Origin: Leifsonia psychrotolerans
GTDB taxonomy: Bacteria; Actinomycetota; Actinomycetes; Actinomycetales; Microbacteriaceae
Direction: 5' to 3'
NCBI RefSeq assembly: GCF_013410665.1
Contig: NZ_JACCFM010000001.1
Span: forward strand, 1,364,001-1,428,000
DNA: 64,000 bases
This document shows, piece after piece, positions 28,058 to 36,204 of this stretch (positions within the stretch are counted from its first letter, which is position 1; each line of letters opens with the position of its first letter). The notes under the pieces are model-generated. The model ran no database searches. It was not told the origin of the DNA and saw only the letters and a program-made list of their open reading frames with translations. Made by a program: the position numbers and the translations under genes.

Positions 28058-28632
28058 TGAGCCGCCCGCAGCCCCGTTACCGGCGCACCATGTCGGCGAA
28101 CTATGGCGAGCCTTGGGTAGACATGCCGGTGGCACTGCCGCTCGTCGTGATGACGATCGGCCCGGATGCGACCATGACTGTGACGGTCGATGGTGAGCCG
28201 TATGCGCCGCCGCCGTTCGGACCGCCCTGGGGGCGTTCCTCGTTTGCGACGATTCTCGATGAGCTGACCGTGCAACGCCACTGCCCGGTACGTGTGGAGG
28301 TCAACGAAGCCGACGGGACGGTGTTCACGGACATCATCACCCCCTTTGCGCGACGGAATCGTGCACCGGTGCCGGGTCTGATGCGAGAGCCTGAGCCGTC
28401 CCCCGTATCGCTCATTCCAGCGCCGATCGAGGCGCAGACGATAGTCGGCGGTGAGGGGTTCATTCCCGGCGAGGATGTCGCCGTCGCGGTCATTGTCGCG
28501 CACACCGGTGCTGCCCCGGACGGTTCTGCCCGGTCATTTGTGACGGAAGACATCCGGGCCTTCAGCGCGACCAGCGAAGTCATCTTGCTTGGCCGAATTT
28601 CCGGCACGCTCATACTCGTACACGCGCGATGA
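28057..28632 (+). CDS. conserved conjugative-element protein of unknown function
   Basis: 191 residues from the ATG overlapping the preceding TAA. No transmembrane segment. The first 100 residues look like a beta-rich domain (LPLVVMTIGPDATMTVTVDG), then a proline-rich linker and a C-terminal domain (GEDVAVAVIVAHTGA). The stop overlaps the coupling-protein start by 4 bp, so it is translationally coupled and presumably part of the transfer machinery. I recognise no motif that gives a function. Confidence 0.6.
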   Translation: MSRPQPRYRRTMSANYGEPWVDMPVALPLVVMTIGPDATMTVTVDGEPYAPPPFGPPWGRSSFATILDELTVQRHCPVRVEVNEADGTVFTDIITPFARRNRAPVPGLMREPEPSPVSLIPAPIEAQTIVGGEGFIPGEDVAVAVIVAHTGAAPDGSARSFVTEDIRAFSATSEVILLGRISGTLILVHAR

Positions 28633-30401
28633 ACGGCTCGGCAATGGGATCGGGTGCGCACGGCGACGAGCTGACGAATCTCGCCTTGGGTGGGCTCGTG
28701 GCCGTGGCTGGGCTCTCAGGGTTGCTGCGTGTCGCGGGGTTTGTCGCCGCTTGGGTGACAGGAGTGGCGCAACCGACGGCGGGATTCGGTGGCGGGATTG
28801 GGGTGCTCTTCTATGCGGTGAATCCCGGCACGCCGCTCGGTAGTCCGAATCTGAATCCAGTCGCCTTCTGGACTATCGCAAGCATCTTCCTTGGCGTCGC
28901 AGGGACAGCCGCTGCGTGGGCCTGGCGGCAGTTTATAGAGCACGGTCGACAATCCAACAAGGACCCGTATCGCATCGCTGGGACCGCCACCCGCGCCGAT
29001 GTCGCGCGCACGGCATCCGATGCCGCGCTGCTCCGCCGAGCGCGCACGCTACGGCCGTCATTGGAGAAACCACGGGCTGTCGATGTCGGCTATCTGCTTG
29101 GCACGTCGCACGGCCGGCGGGTGTGGGCGAGCGTGGAAGACTCGATCCTGCTAATCGGTCCGCCTCGCTCGGGCAAGGGCACGCACATCGTCATCAATTC
29201 AATCCTCGATGCGCCCGGCGCCGTCGTGACGACGTCGACCCGCCCCGACAACCTCACCGCGACACTTCGGGCGCGCGAACGGCGGGGCCCCACCGCAGTG
29301 TTCGACCCTCAGCACCTCGCCGACGGACTGCCCGCGGGGCTGCGCTGGTCGCCCGTGCGCGGATGCGACGACCCACTCACGGCAATGATCCGTGCGACGG
29401 GTCTGGCCGCCGGCACTGGACTTGGCGGTGGAGGCGTGGACAATGGCGGATTTTGGGAGGGCAAGACCCGCACCGCACTCCAGGCTCTGCTCCATGCCGC
29501 CGCCCTCGATCATCGGCCGCCTTCCGAGCTGTTCCGGTGGACGCTTGACCCTTCGGCTGCCGCCGATGCCGTGGCGATCCTCACGTCGAATCCCGGGGCT
29601 GCGATGGGGTGGGCCGAGTCGTTGGGGGCGATGATCGAGTCAGATCCGCGCACCCGCGACTCCATTTGGCAAGGCGTCTCACTTGCCCTGTCGGCGCTCG
29701 CGGACCCGAGGGTGCTTGATGCGGTCAGTCCGCGTGAGGATGAGGCGTTTGACCCTGAGGCGTTCTTGCGCGAGTCGGGCACCTTGTATCTGCTGGCGAC
29801 CGGCGCCGGAGCCGGTGCTGCGTCGGCGCTGGTTGCGGCGTTCATCGAAGACCTCGTGGAGACCGCCCGACGGATGGCTGTTCACTCGGCCGGCGCGCGA
29901 CTCGACCCTCCAGTGCTGTTCGCCCTCGACGAGATTGGCAACCTTGCGCCGCTACCGTCGCTGCCCGTTCTGATGGCCGAGGGCGGTGGCACCGGCATCA
30001 CGACGATGCCGGTTCTGCAGTCCCTCGCCCAGGCGCGGGAGAAGTGGGGCGACAACGCAGCCACCGCGATCTGGAACGCCTCCATTGTCAAGATCATCCT
30101 CGGCGGCGCGTCTAACGCCCGCGACCTCCAAGACCTCACCAACCTCATCGGCGAGCGGGACGAGATCACCGATTCGCAAACCGTCGGCGACCGCGGTTCC
30201 CGCTCAGCCCAGCTTTCCGTGCGTCGGGTCGCGATCATGCCTCCCGATGTCATTCGTATGTTCCCCTACGGCACCGCTCTGGTGCTGCTGCGCTCCGCAC
30301 CGCCGATCGTGACACGGATGCGCGAATGGACCACCCGCCCGGAGGTGCGCGACCTCCTCGCCGACCGCGCCGGGATCGAGGCGCTGCTGCGCCGAGTCTG
30401 A
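28629..30401 (+). CDS. VirD4/TraG-type conjugative coupling ATPase
   Basis: 590 residues. Two N-terminal hydrophobic segments (about 18-45 and 78-99) anchor it in the membrane. Walker A is GPPRSGKGTH (about 177-186); Walker B is VLFALDEIGNLAPL, followed by the TraM-recognition region with GGTGITTMPVLQSLAQAREKWG. It is the pump that delivers the relaxase-DNA complex to a type IV secretion channel. The reading frame is intact although the VirB4-like gene next to it is truncated and no relaxase is seen, so it can no longer support transfer alone. Confidence 0.87.
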   Translation: MNGSAMGSGAHGDELTNLALGGLVAVAGLSGLLRVAGFVAAWVTGVAQPTAGFGGGIGVLFYAVNPGTPLGSPNLNPVAFWTIASIFLGVAGTAAAWAWRQFIEHGRQSNKDPYRIAGTATRADVARTASDAALLRRARTLRPSLEKPRAVDVGYLLGTSHGRRVWASVEDSILLIGPPRSGKGTHIVINSILDAPGAVVTTSTRPDNLTATLRARERRGPTAVFDPQHLADGLPAGLRWSPVRGCDDPLTAMIRATGLAAGTGLGGGGVDNGGFWEGKTRTALQALLHAAALDHRPPSELFRWTLDPSAAADAVAILTSNPGAAMGWAESLGAMIESDPRTRDSIWQGVSLALSALADPRVLDAVSPREDEAFDPEAFLRESGTLYLLATGAGAGAASALVAAFIEDLVETARRMAVHSAGARLDPPVLFALDEIGNLAPLPSLPVLMAEGGGTGITTMPVLQSLAQAREKWGDNAATAIWNASIVKIILGGASNARDLQDLTNLIGERDEITDSQTVGDRGSRSAQLSVRRVAIMPPDVIRMFPYGTALVLLRSAPPIVTRMREWTTRPEVRDLLADRAGIEALLRRV

Positions 30402-30476
30402 CTTGGGTTTTGCGTGCGCACCTGCCTGATATGAACAGCCCCACCGGGGTCCGTGTGACAGACAAGGAATAATCTA

Positions 30477-30956
30477 ATGGCCATCCGAACCCAGGAGTCT
30501 CTATCGGGATTCATCGCCTCCAACCCGCAGCTCTCGTTCACGTCCAAGGGCGACGCCAAGTTCTACGCTCGAGTCGGGCGCGAGCACTACATTCGCCACG
30601 ACGACGGCAGCTTCACCCAGGACGAGACGAGCTTCCACGACCTAGTGATGTACCGGCGCAGCGCTGAGCGGGCGTATGAGCAGTTTGCCAAGGCTGACAG
30701 CTTCATCGCCGAGGGCTACATCCACGCGTACTCCTACGAGAAGGACGGGCAGACCGTAGCCGGTGAGGAATTTGTTGCCAAACGGCTCGGGCACGACGTT
30801 GCCCGCACGATCTACACCGTCGACCGCAGCCGCCGACAGGCCACGGGCGTCGAGCCGGCTCCGAGCGTTGAGCGGGCCGCCGAGCAGTCAGTTTTCCCGC
30901 CTATCGAACCGGCATCGCCTGCGGCCACCCCGCCCGTCACGGCGCCTTCGCTCTGA
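30477..30956 (+). CDS. SSB-like single-stranded DNA-binding protein
   Basis: 159 residues. The pattern ASNPQLSFTSKGDAKFYARVG, SFHDLVMYRRSAERAYEQFAKADSF and IHAYSYEKDGQTV resembles the OB-fold of SSB proteins (strands around FYARVG, partner removal, then DxFIAEG-Y), followed by a disordered proline-rich tail. Such proteins commonly follow the coupling protein in actinobacterial integrative elements. The acidic SSB C-terminal tip is absent. Confidence 0.65.
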   Translation: MAIRTQESLSGFIASNPQLSFTSKGDAKFYARVGREHYIRHDDGSFTQDETSFHDLVMYRRSAERAYEQFAKADSFIAEGYIHAYSYEKDGQTVAGEEFVAKRLGHDVARTIYTVDRSRRQATGVEPAPSVERAAEQSVFPPIEPASPAATPPVTAPSL

Positions 30957-30971
30957 GCGGGAGAGCGAACA

Positions 30972-31625
30972 ATGCGACACAACGACCAGACCTTGCTCGG
31001 TGATAAACGCGCTGAGTCCCTCGGAGCAGACGAGGACCCACGTGCAGACGACCCGTCGCCCGACGGAGGTGAGCCCGACGAGCCTGAGCCCCCCGACGCT
31101 GACGAAGCCGGCGCCTTTGACGACCAATCGCTGCCTGAGCCACCCCACCCGATCAACTGGAACCTGCTCACCGCCGATGAGGCCGAGACCGAGTGGCTGG
31201 AGTTGAACGCCTGGGTGAACTGGCTGCGCCGCACCTACGGACTCGGCGCAAATGCCATTCCGCCGTCCTGGCACCGCCACCCCGAGCTGGTGTGGGAATT
31301 GTCGGCGCTGCACCTGCACTGGTTGTCCGCGTATGACCCCGAGCAGAATGGCTCCGCCCCGCTGGGCTGGCACCGCGACTTCTCGGACGCCCGGCAACGC
31401 CTGCGTGATTGGGTGGCCGCATCCGGGACGCGGCTGGACAGTGACCGGCCGACGCGGCAAACAAGCTGGCCCGGAGAAGGCCCGGCGCTCACCGTCGAGG
31501 ACTCGGCCATCACCGATCGTGACGAAGACTTCGTGCAGTTCGTGTTCGAGGATGTCGAGCAACGCCGCGCGGCCGAAGACGCGTTCTACGCCGACCTGGC
31601 CGCGGAGGCCTCTGCCTCTTCTTGA
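30972..31625 (+). CDS. DUF4913 protein
   Basis: 217 residues, 15 bp after the SSB-like gene. An acidic, disordered first third (DEDPRADDPSPDGGEPDEPE) is followed by a tryptophan-rich domain: NWNLLTADEAETEWLELNAWVNWLRRTYGL, IPPSWHRHPELVWELSALHLHW and GWHRDFSDARQRLRDWV. This matches DUF4913, found in actinobacterial mobile elements and of unknown function. The C-terminal tail DEDFVQFVFEDVEQRRAAEDAFYADLAAE recurs in two broken copies at 47960-48061 and 48170-48301. Confidence 0.75.
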   Translation: MRHNDQTLLGDKRAESLGADEDPRADDPSPDGGEPDEPEPPDADEAGAFDDQSLPEPPHPINWNLLTADEAETEWLELNAWVNWLRRTYGLGANAIPPSWHRHPELVWELSALHLHWLSAYDPEQNGSAPLGWHRDFSDARQRLRDWVAASGTRLDSDRPTRQTSWPGEGPALTVEDSAITDRDEDFVQFVFEDVEQRRAAEDAFYADLAAEASASS

Positions 31626-31702
31626 CGGATGAGGTGCTCGGCGACCTCTGAACGACGCGCACAGCGCGCACGCTCAGAGCAGGACGCCGAGCGCAGCGTG
31701 CA

Positions 31703-32209
31703 CTACTTAGTTCCCCGGGGGTGCGAACTGGTCCTCACTCGAGTGAAAGGCATCGGCTGAAATAGACCGGAAGCGGAACCGCTTGCGACACAGTTTCGCG
31801 ACCAGTGAGCAGACGTTACACATACCGCACAGCTAGCTTTCTGACCGCAAGGTTTGGTTCGGGTGGCCATCTCAAAGAGAACCGTGCCTAGGACTCCGCT
31901 ACTGACGTTTGAAATGTAGAGAGCGAAACCGCTAACTGCCTTTCTCATAGGAGCCTCTTTCTCTGCTGCCCTGACTTGCTTCACGGATTTCAGGCTCTTG
32001 CGTCCTGTCATGTTGTGAGTGAAGAGTGAGATGCAACCGATAGTGATGGCGCCGGTAGCGATGACCAAAAGTAGAGTCGAACTTCCAACCGCGAACCCAA
32101 GCCAAGCCCAACGGGCAGTCCAAGGTTGATTCAACTTAGCCGGAGAGCGGCAAGGCCACAAGAGATTTCTCCGCGCATGGGTGTGGCCTTGACCCCAGCG
32201 AGTGGACAC
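31703..32209 (-). CDS. doubtful hypothetical membrane protein
   Basis: 168-residue frame with one clear hydrophobic segment (WLGFAVGSSTLLLVIATGAITIG) and a weaker second one (VSGFALYISNVSSGVLGTVL). No family recognised and no clear ribosome binding site. The N-terminal part may belong to IS-flanking sequence. It could be a real small membrane protein truncated at one end. Confidence 0.3.
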   Translation of the reverse strand: MSTRWGQGHTHARRNLLWPCRSPAKLNQPWTARWAWLGFAVGSSTLLLVIATGAITIGCISLFTHNMTGRKSLKSVKQVRAAEKEAPMRKAVSGFALYISNVSSGVLGTVLFEMATRTKPCGQKASCAVCVTSAHWSRNCVASGSASGLFQPMPFTRVRTSSHPRGTK

Positions 32210-32212
32210 GGG

Positions 32213-32401
32213 TTAAGCGGCGAGTTGGATCTCAGCGGCCTGTGACGAGTATTGCATCTCGAAGTCCACGGGTGTGACCTGCCCGATCGAGGAGTGCCGC
32301 CGGCGGCGGTTGTAGCGGTCCTCGATCCATGCGGCGACGTCGCGGATCGCGCGGGCCCGGGTGGGCCAAATGCGGCGGTAGTAGAACTCCGTTTTCAAGG
32401 T
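32213..32401 (-). pseudogene. IS3-type orfB, C-terminal piece (split by IS21)
   Basis: Reads LKTEFYYRRIWPTRARAIR, then WIEDRYNRRRRHSSIGQVTPVDFE, the C-terminal end of an IS3-type transposase of a different group from the 24.6-kb element. The frame continues perfectly with the piece at 34984-35136 (ESFFAT then LKTEFYY) once IS21 and one copy of the 5-bp target are removed. Confidence 0.78.
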
Positions 32402-32514
32402 TGTGTTTTGTCAACTTGAAGCCGGCCATTTCAGCGCTAATTAACCGGCCAGTGCGGCACCGTTTCCGGCCAGTTGAGCACGGCGGCCTCAACGGCCGGT
32501 TTTTTGGGCCGGGG

Positions 32515-33246
32515 CTATTTCATGAGGGCGTGTTTGACGCGGTAGGACTCGCCGCGAAACTGGAGGAGGCGACCGTGGTGGACGATGCGGTCGATGACGG
32601 CTGCGGCCATGTTGTCGTCGCCGAATACCGTTCCCCAGCGGGAGAACTCGAGGTTTGTGGTGATGATCAGGCTTCTTTTTTCATAACCGTCCGCGATGAC
32701 TTGGAACAGGAGCCGGGCGCCCTCGGTATCGATCGGCAAGTAGCCGAATTCGTCAATTGCGAGTAATCGATTTTTGGCTATGTTGGCCAGTTCCCGATCG
32801 AGGCGGCCTTCGTCTTTGGCGCGGCGTAGTTGCAAAACCAGTGACGAGGTAGTGAAGAAGCGTGCCGGGATCCCTTGCTGGCAGGCGGCGGCGACCAGAG
32901 CACTGGCGAGGTGGGTTTTGCCGGTGCCGACATCGCCGTAGAGGACGAGGTCCTCGGCCCTGTTGATGAACTCTAACGACGTCAGCTCTTCCCGGCCGTA
33001 GTCTTCGGGGAACTTGACGTTGGAGTAGTCGAAACCTGTGAGTGATTTCAACGCCGGGAGCCGGGCGGCGCTCAACAGTCGTTGGCGGCGTGATGCTTGC
33101 CGGGATTCGTGCTCGGCGAGGAGCATCCCGTGCAGGTACTCACGCTGCTTCGGGGTGCCTTTCTCTGCCCATTCGGCCAGCACGGTGTTGGTCAGCGACG
33201 CCTGACGGCCGGTCTCGATGATGTCCTGCACGGTGACGAGGCTCAT
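32515..33246 (-). CDS. istB: IS21-family helper ATPase IstB
   Basis: 243 residues. AAA+ ATPase related to DnaC: Walker A GDVGTGKTHLA, Walker B LLAIDEFGYLPID and the sensor region LIITTNLEFSRWG. IstB works with IstA to select and remodel target DNA. The start overlaps the istA stop (ATGA). Confidence 0.92.
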   Translation of the reverse strand: MSLVTVQDIIETGRQASLTNTVLAEWAEKGTPKQREYLHGMLLAEHESRQASRRQRLLSAARLPALKSLTGFDYSNVKFPEDYGREELTSLEFINRAEDLVLYGDVGTGKTHLASALVAAACQQGIPARFFTTSSLVLQLRRAKDEGRLDRELANIAKNRLLAIDEFGYLPIDTEGARLLFQVIADGYEKRSLIITTNLEFSRWGTVFGDDNMAAAVIDRIVHHGRLLQFRGESYRVKHALMK

Positions 33247-34721
33247 GCTATTTCTCCCGTCACGGTGTTGACGCTGGTGAAGATGTCATAAACACTCAGG
33301 TCCACGTTTTCCGCTGCCGGGGTGGTGCCGTCGGCCAAGCGCCGGGCGAGCATGCCCAGTGCGGCGATCTCGGGGATATCTCCGCGCTGGATGAGCAGGT
33401 CAGCAGCAGTGATAGCGGCGTCGAAACCGGCCGATCCCGACGCGGCATCGACGGCGCTGAGCAGTCGGCGCCGATTGGTGGCGGTAGCTGTGTCGAGCCA
33501 GTCGCGAACCGGCTCGGGGACCAACGGTCGGAGCTGGGAATGCCCCCAGGCTCCGGGCTTGGTCACCAGTAATGGCAGCAGGGCGGCCGGTTCGAAGATC
33601 GTCTCCGTCTGCCTCCCGAACGCGCGCGGGAGGGAGCGGACGGGTGTGGCGTGCTCGTCGAGGATCTCGACGACGTCGTGGCGGAGCCCGATGGTGAGGG
33701 TGCGGCTGTGGAAGGCAGACCCGGCCGCGTAGGTGTTCCCGTCGATGAGCAGGTTCCCGGTCTTGTCGGCGGTGCGGGACTCGTATCGCACCGGGTCAAA
33801 CCCCACGCCGGGCAGTGCCAGAGACGCGGCGACGTCTTGGGCGAAGAGCTCGCCCACGGGCAGGCCCTTGCGATAGTGCAACGCCGGCGCTAACGCCAGG
33901 CACCGCGCCATCAGGACCGCGTTCAGGCCCTGCAGTGTGGCCGCTTCGGGCTCGGGGACCATCAGGTTGCGGCGGAGGAACCCGACCGCGTTCTCGACGT
34001 TGCCCTTCTCGTGGCCGGAATACGGATTGCAGTACCGGGACTCGGATCGGTAGTGCAGTTTGAACGCGCCGAACAGTGTGCTCTCGACGACTTTGGTGCC
34101 CACGCGTCGGCCAATGCCGGTGGCATTGTCGAAGACCAGGTGCCGGGGTGCGGCGCCGATGTGCTCGAACACGGTGCGTAGCCCGTGGCAAACGCACTCA
34201 GCTGTTTCGCCGCGGTAGGCCTGCACGAAGCGCATGTTCGAGAACGGGAACGTGACGACGAAGATGTGTAGGACCTGCCGGGTTCCGCCGATGATGGCCT
34301 CGGCCTGCCCGAAGTCGACCTGCGCGGTGCCGGCGGGCCAGACCAGTTCGGTAAAGCCCTCACCGGCCTGGCGGTGGAGGGCGTTCCACTTCTTCACGAA
34401 GCGTTGCACCGGCGAATAACTGCCGGTGAAAGCCTGCTCGGCGACCAACCGGTCGAAGACCCGTTTGGCCGTATGCCGTTGCTTGCGCGGCCGGCGCTGG
34501 TCCTCGCCCAACCACTTTTCAACGGTCGCTTCGAACCCGGTCATGGCCGAGCCGGCGGGCCTGGCCACCGGCGCTGGCGGCCTCGGTGAGTAGTCCAGTT
34601 GGCCGGCGTATTTCACCACCGCGTCGCGGCTGACTCCCAACCGGCGGGCGATTTCACGGCCCGTGATTCCTTGGGAATCGAGTGTTCTGATATTTTCTTG
34701 CACGGACATGGGTACCGTCAT
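33243..34721 (-). CDS. istA: IS21-family transposase IstA
   Basis: 492 residues from the ATG at 34721 with AGGAAGCAG upstream. N-terminal HTH (ITGREIARRLGVSRDAVVKY) followed by the DDE core: TAQVDFGQAEAI (Asp), HLVFDNATG (Asp) and GHEKGNVENAVGF (Glu). The C-terminal domain is typical of IstA. Intact. Confidence 0.92.
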   Translation of the reverse strand: MTVPMSVQENIRTLDSQGITGREIARRLGVSRDAVVKYAGQLDYSPRPPAPVARPAGSAMTGFEATVEKWLGEDQRRPRKQRHTAKRVFDRLVAEQAFTGSYSPVQRFVKKWNALHRQAGEGFTELVWPAGTAQVDFGQAEAIIGGTRQVLHIFVVTFPFSNMRFVQAYRGETAECVCHGLRTVFEHIGAAPRHLVFDNATGIGRRVGTKVVESTLFGAFKLHYRSESRYCNPYSGHEKGNVENAVGFLRRNLMVPEPEAATLQGLNAVLMARCLALAPALHYRKGLPVGELFAQDVAASLALPGVGFDPVRYESRTADKTGNLLIDGNTYAAGSAFHSRTLTIGLRHDVVEILDEHATPVRSLPRAFGRQTETIFEPAALLPLLVTKPGAWGHSQLRPLVPEPVRDWLDTATATNRRRLLSAVDAASGSAGFDAAITAADLLIQRGDIPEIAALGMLARRLADGTTPAAENVDLSVYDIFTSVNTVTGEIA

Positions 34722-34983
34722 CTGCTTCCTGGTTCCTTCCGGCGCGACCGCTTGGCAGTAGACACGCCGTAAGGAACCTATCTGGGCGGTGGCGGGCCCA
34801 TGTCTCCATCGCTTTGGAGACGGCCTCGGCCACCGGGTGATCTCAATCTCGCGCAGTCCCCGAACCCATCGTCGCGGCGGGGAGTTGCTGGCCTGATTCT
34901 TAGCGCTCTTTTGGCAGGAAACCAGCCACTAACTTGGCAGGAATCCAGCGCCGAAACGGCCTACAAAGAGTTGATCACACACA

Positions 34984-35136
34984 AAGGTCGCGAAGAAGCT
35001 CTCGGCCAGGGCGTTGTCCCAGCAGATCCCGGTGTATCCCATCGACCGGGTGATGCCGTTCGCCGTAGCGAACGCGGTGATCTGTCCGGACGCGTATTGG
35101 GCGTCGCGGTCCGAGTTAAGCCGAATTCGGCTTAAC
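34984..35136 (-). pseudogene. IS3-type orfB, middle piece (split by IS21)
   Basis: Reads LNSDRDAQYASGQITAFATA, then NGITRSMGYTGICWDNALAESFFAT, with the second Asp and the Glu region of an IS3-type transposase. Upstream of LNSDR the homology stops abruptly at a long palindrome (35111-35140), so the N-terminal half is missing. Confidence 0.75.
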
Positions 35137-35140
35137 TCGG
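35111..35140. repeat. 30-bp perfect palindrome at an IS3 breakpoint
   Basis: A perfect palindrome centred on GAATTC whose half is CCGAGTTAAGCCGAA. Its inner 22 bp are identical to the centre of a second palindrome at 47362-47395. Both are joined to the HSDRG-type codons of IS3-family orfB fragments. Related GTTAAGCCGA motifs follow at 35158-35170 and 35211-35223. Confidence 0.85.
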
Positions 35141-35598
35141 ATTATGCCGAGGTTGACGTTAAGCCGAGGAGTCGGGTGCTGGCCAGTGTTGGCGGGGGCT
35201 GGTCACCATTTCCTCGGCTTAACCATTTGGTGTTATCGGAGGCTGTGAAGAATGCGGAGCCTGTCTTCAGCGAGTCGGGCGAGGGGCGCGGTGGGGGTGG
35301 CGGCATTCAATCCCGATTTCGTATATCGAAGAGATAGGGTACGGGACGGTCAGCGATTGCTGATTGATCCTCGCCAGCGTCCCAGCTGAAAGCACTTCGT
35401 ACGTGCGCAGTGCTGGATTCCCACGGTCGATGGTCCTTCCTGCTCTCGCATAGCGTCCTTGCAGAAGGGTCGGCACCTCGACCGCCAATTGCCGCACGGC
35501 CGGTTTGCCTAGCTATGGAGGGTACAAACTCGCACTGCTTCTTGACTGTTCGCGTGTTTTAGGTAGGTCGCTAGCTGCGATTCGCCCCCAATGGTGCC
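35141..35598. other. gene-poor stretch with a short inverted repeat
   Basis: About 460 bp with no convincing gene. GTTAAGCCGAGGA at 35158-35170 and its complement at 35211-35223 form a 13-bp inverted repeat enclosing 40 bp, continuing the motif of the neighbouring palindrome. The rest looks like the upstream region of the membrane protein gene at 35599. Confidence 0.5.
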
Positions 35599-36204
35599 AT
35601 GCTGTACGCTATGCCGAAACGTCAGGGACACAGTTCCGCCTACGCGACAGTGCCGTCCGACAGCCCCGCAAAGCCCTCGAACAAATGGTGGCATCGGCGA
35701 CCGCCCGTCGTGATCGTTGCTGTGGTTTCCAGCTACACGGTGTTCGCACTCGGTGCGCTCTTGTACGTGTCCCTCTTCCAGAACAACTTATGTCTTCGAA
35801 AATCGCCGTCGTGCCACACGATACTGGGGGAAGAGTTCTCTCCACTACTCATTGCCGCAGGCAATCTTGCCGCCTCAACCTGGGCTCTTATCCCCGTCGT
35901 GCTCGCGGTGCTGATAGCTACCCTCTATTCGAGGTTCAAGCTGGAAGCTGCAATTGAATCATGGGTCATGCGGGGGCTGTTTGTTGGCGTAGTCGGGACA
36001 TGTCTTGCAGTGTTATCCGGATTCATTTTCGGTACTTTCCGGTGGGGCGATCCTCTGGGGGGAGGGTTCATTGCCTTCTTTCCCGGAATGTGGTGCTCAA
36101 TCCTCGGGAACATCATCTATGAGCTCTGCAAGAACAGCTGGATCCGTGTCACGCTTGCTAGCGTTCCCGGTCTTGCGCTCGCGACAATAGGTTTCCTGCC
36201 CTAG
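35599..36204 (+). CDS. hypothetical membrane protein
   Basis: 201 residues (ATG 35599, or 35611). A hydrophilic N-terminus of about 35 residues is followed by four hydrophobic helices: VVIVAVVSSYTVFALGALLY, a second after an extracytoplasmic loop with two cysteines (CLRKSPSC), VGVVGTCLAVLSGFIFG, and LASVPGLALATIGFL at the end. No known family. Its stop codon TAG is part of the CTAG target of the IS1182 element that follows, so the reading frame survived the insertion. Probably cargo of the integrative element. Confidence 0.6.
   Translation: MLYAMPKRQGHSSAYATVPSDSPAKPSNKWWHRRPPVVIVAVVSSYTVFALGALLYVSLFQNNLCLRKSPSCHTILGEEFSPLLIAAGNLAASTWALIPVVLAVLIATLYSRFKLEAAIESWVMRGLFVGVVGTCLAVLSGFIFGTFRWGDPLGGGFIAFFPGMWCSILGNIIYELCKNSWIRVTLASVPGLALATIGFLP

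Larger units (their letters stand above)
32402..34983 (-). mobile_element. IS21-family element with AAGGT target duplication
   Basis: 2582 bp carrying istA and istB. Terminal sequences TGTGTTTTGTCAACTT and TGTGTGTGATCAACT are imperfect inverted repeats, with further sub-terminal repeats (GGCAGGAA-CCAG twice at the right end, several CCGGCCA at the left), as is usual for IS21. Direct 5-bp duplications AAGGT lie at 32397-32401 and 34984-34988. It appears intact and recent. Confidence 0.9.

Noticed and set aside
34800-35337. Plus-strand frames across the IS21 end and the palindrome
   Set aside because: They read antisense to the IS3 orfB fragment and end in VKPNSA only because the palindrome encodes it; not a gene.
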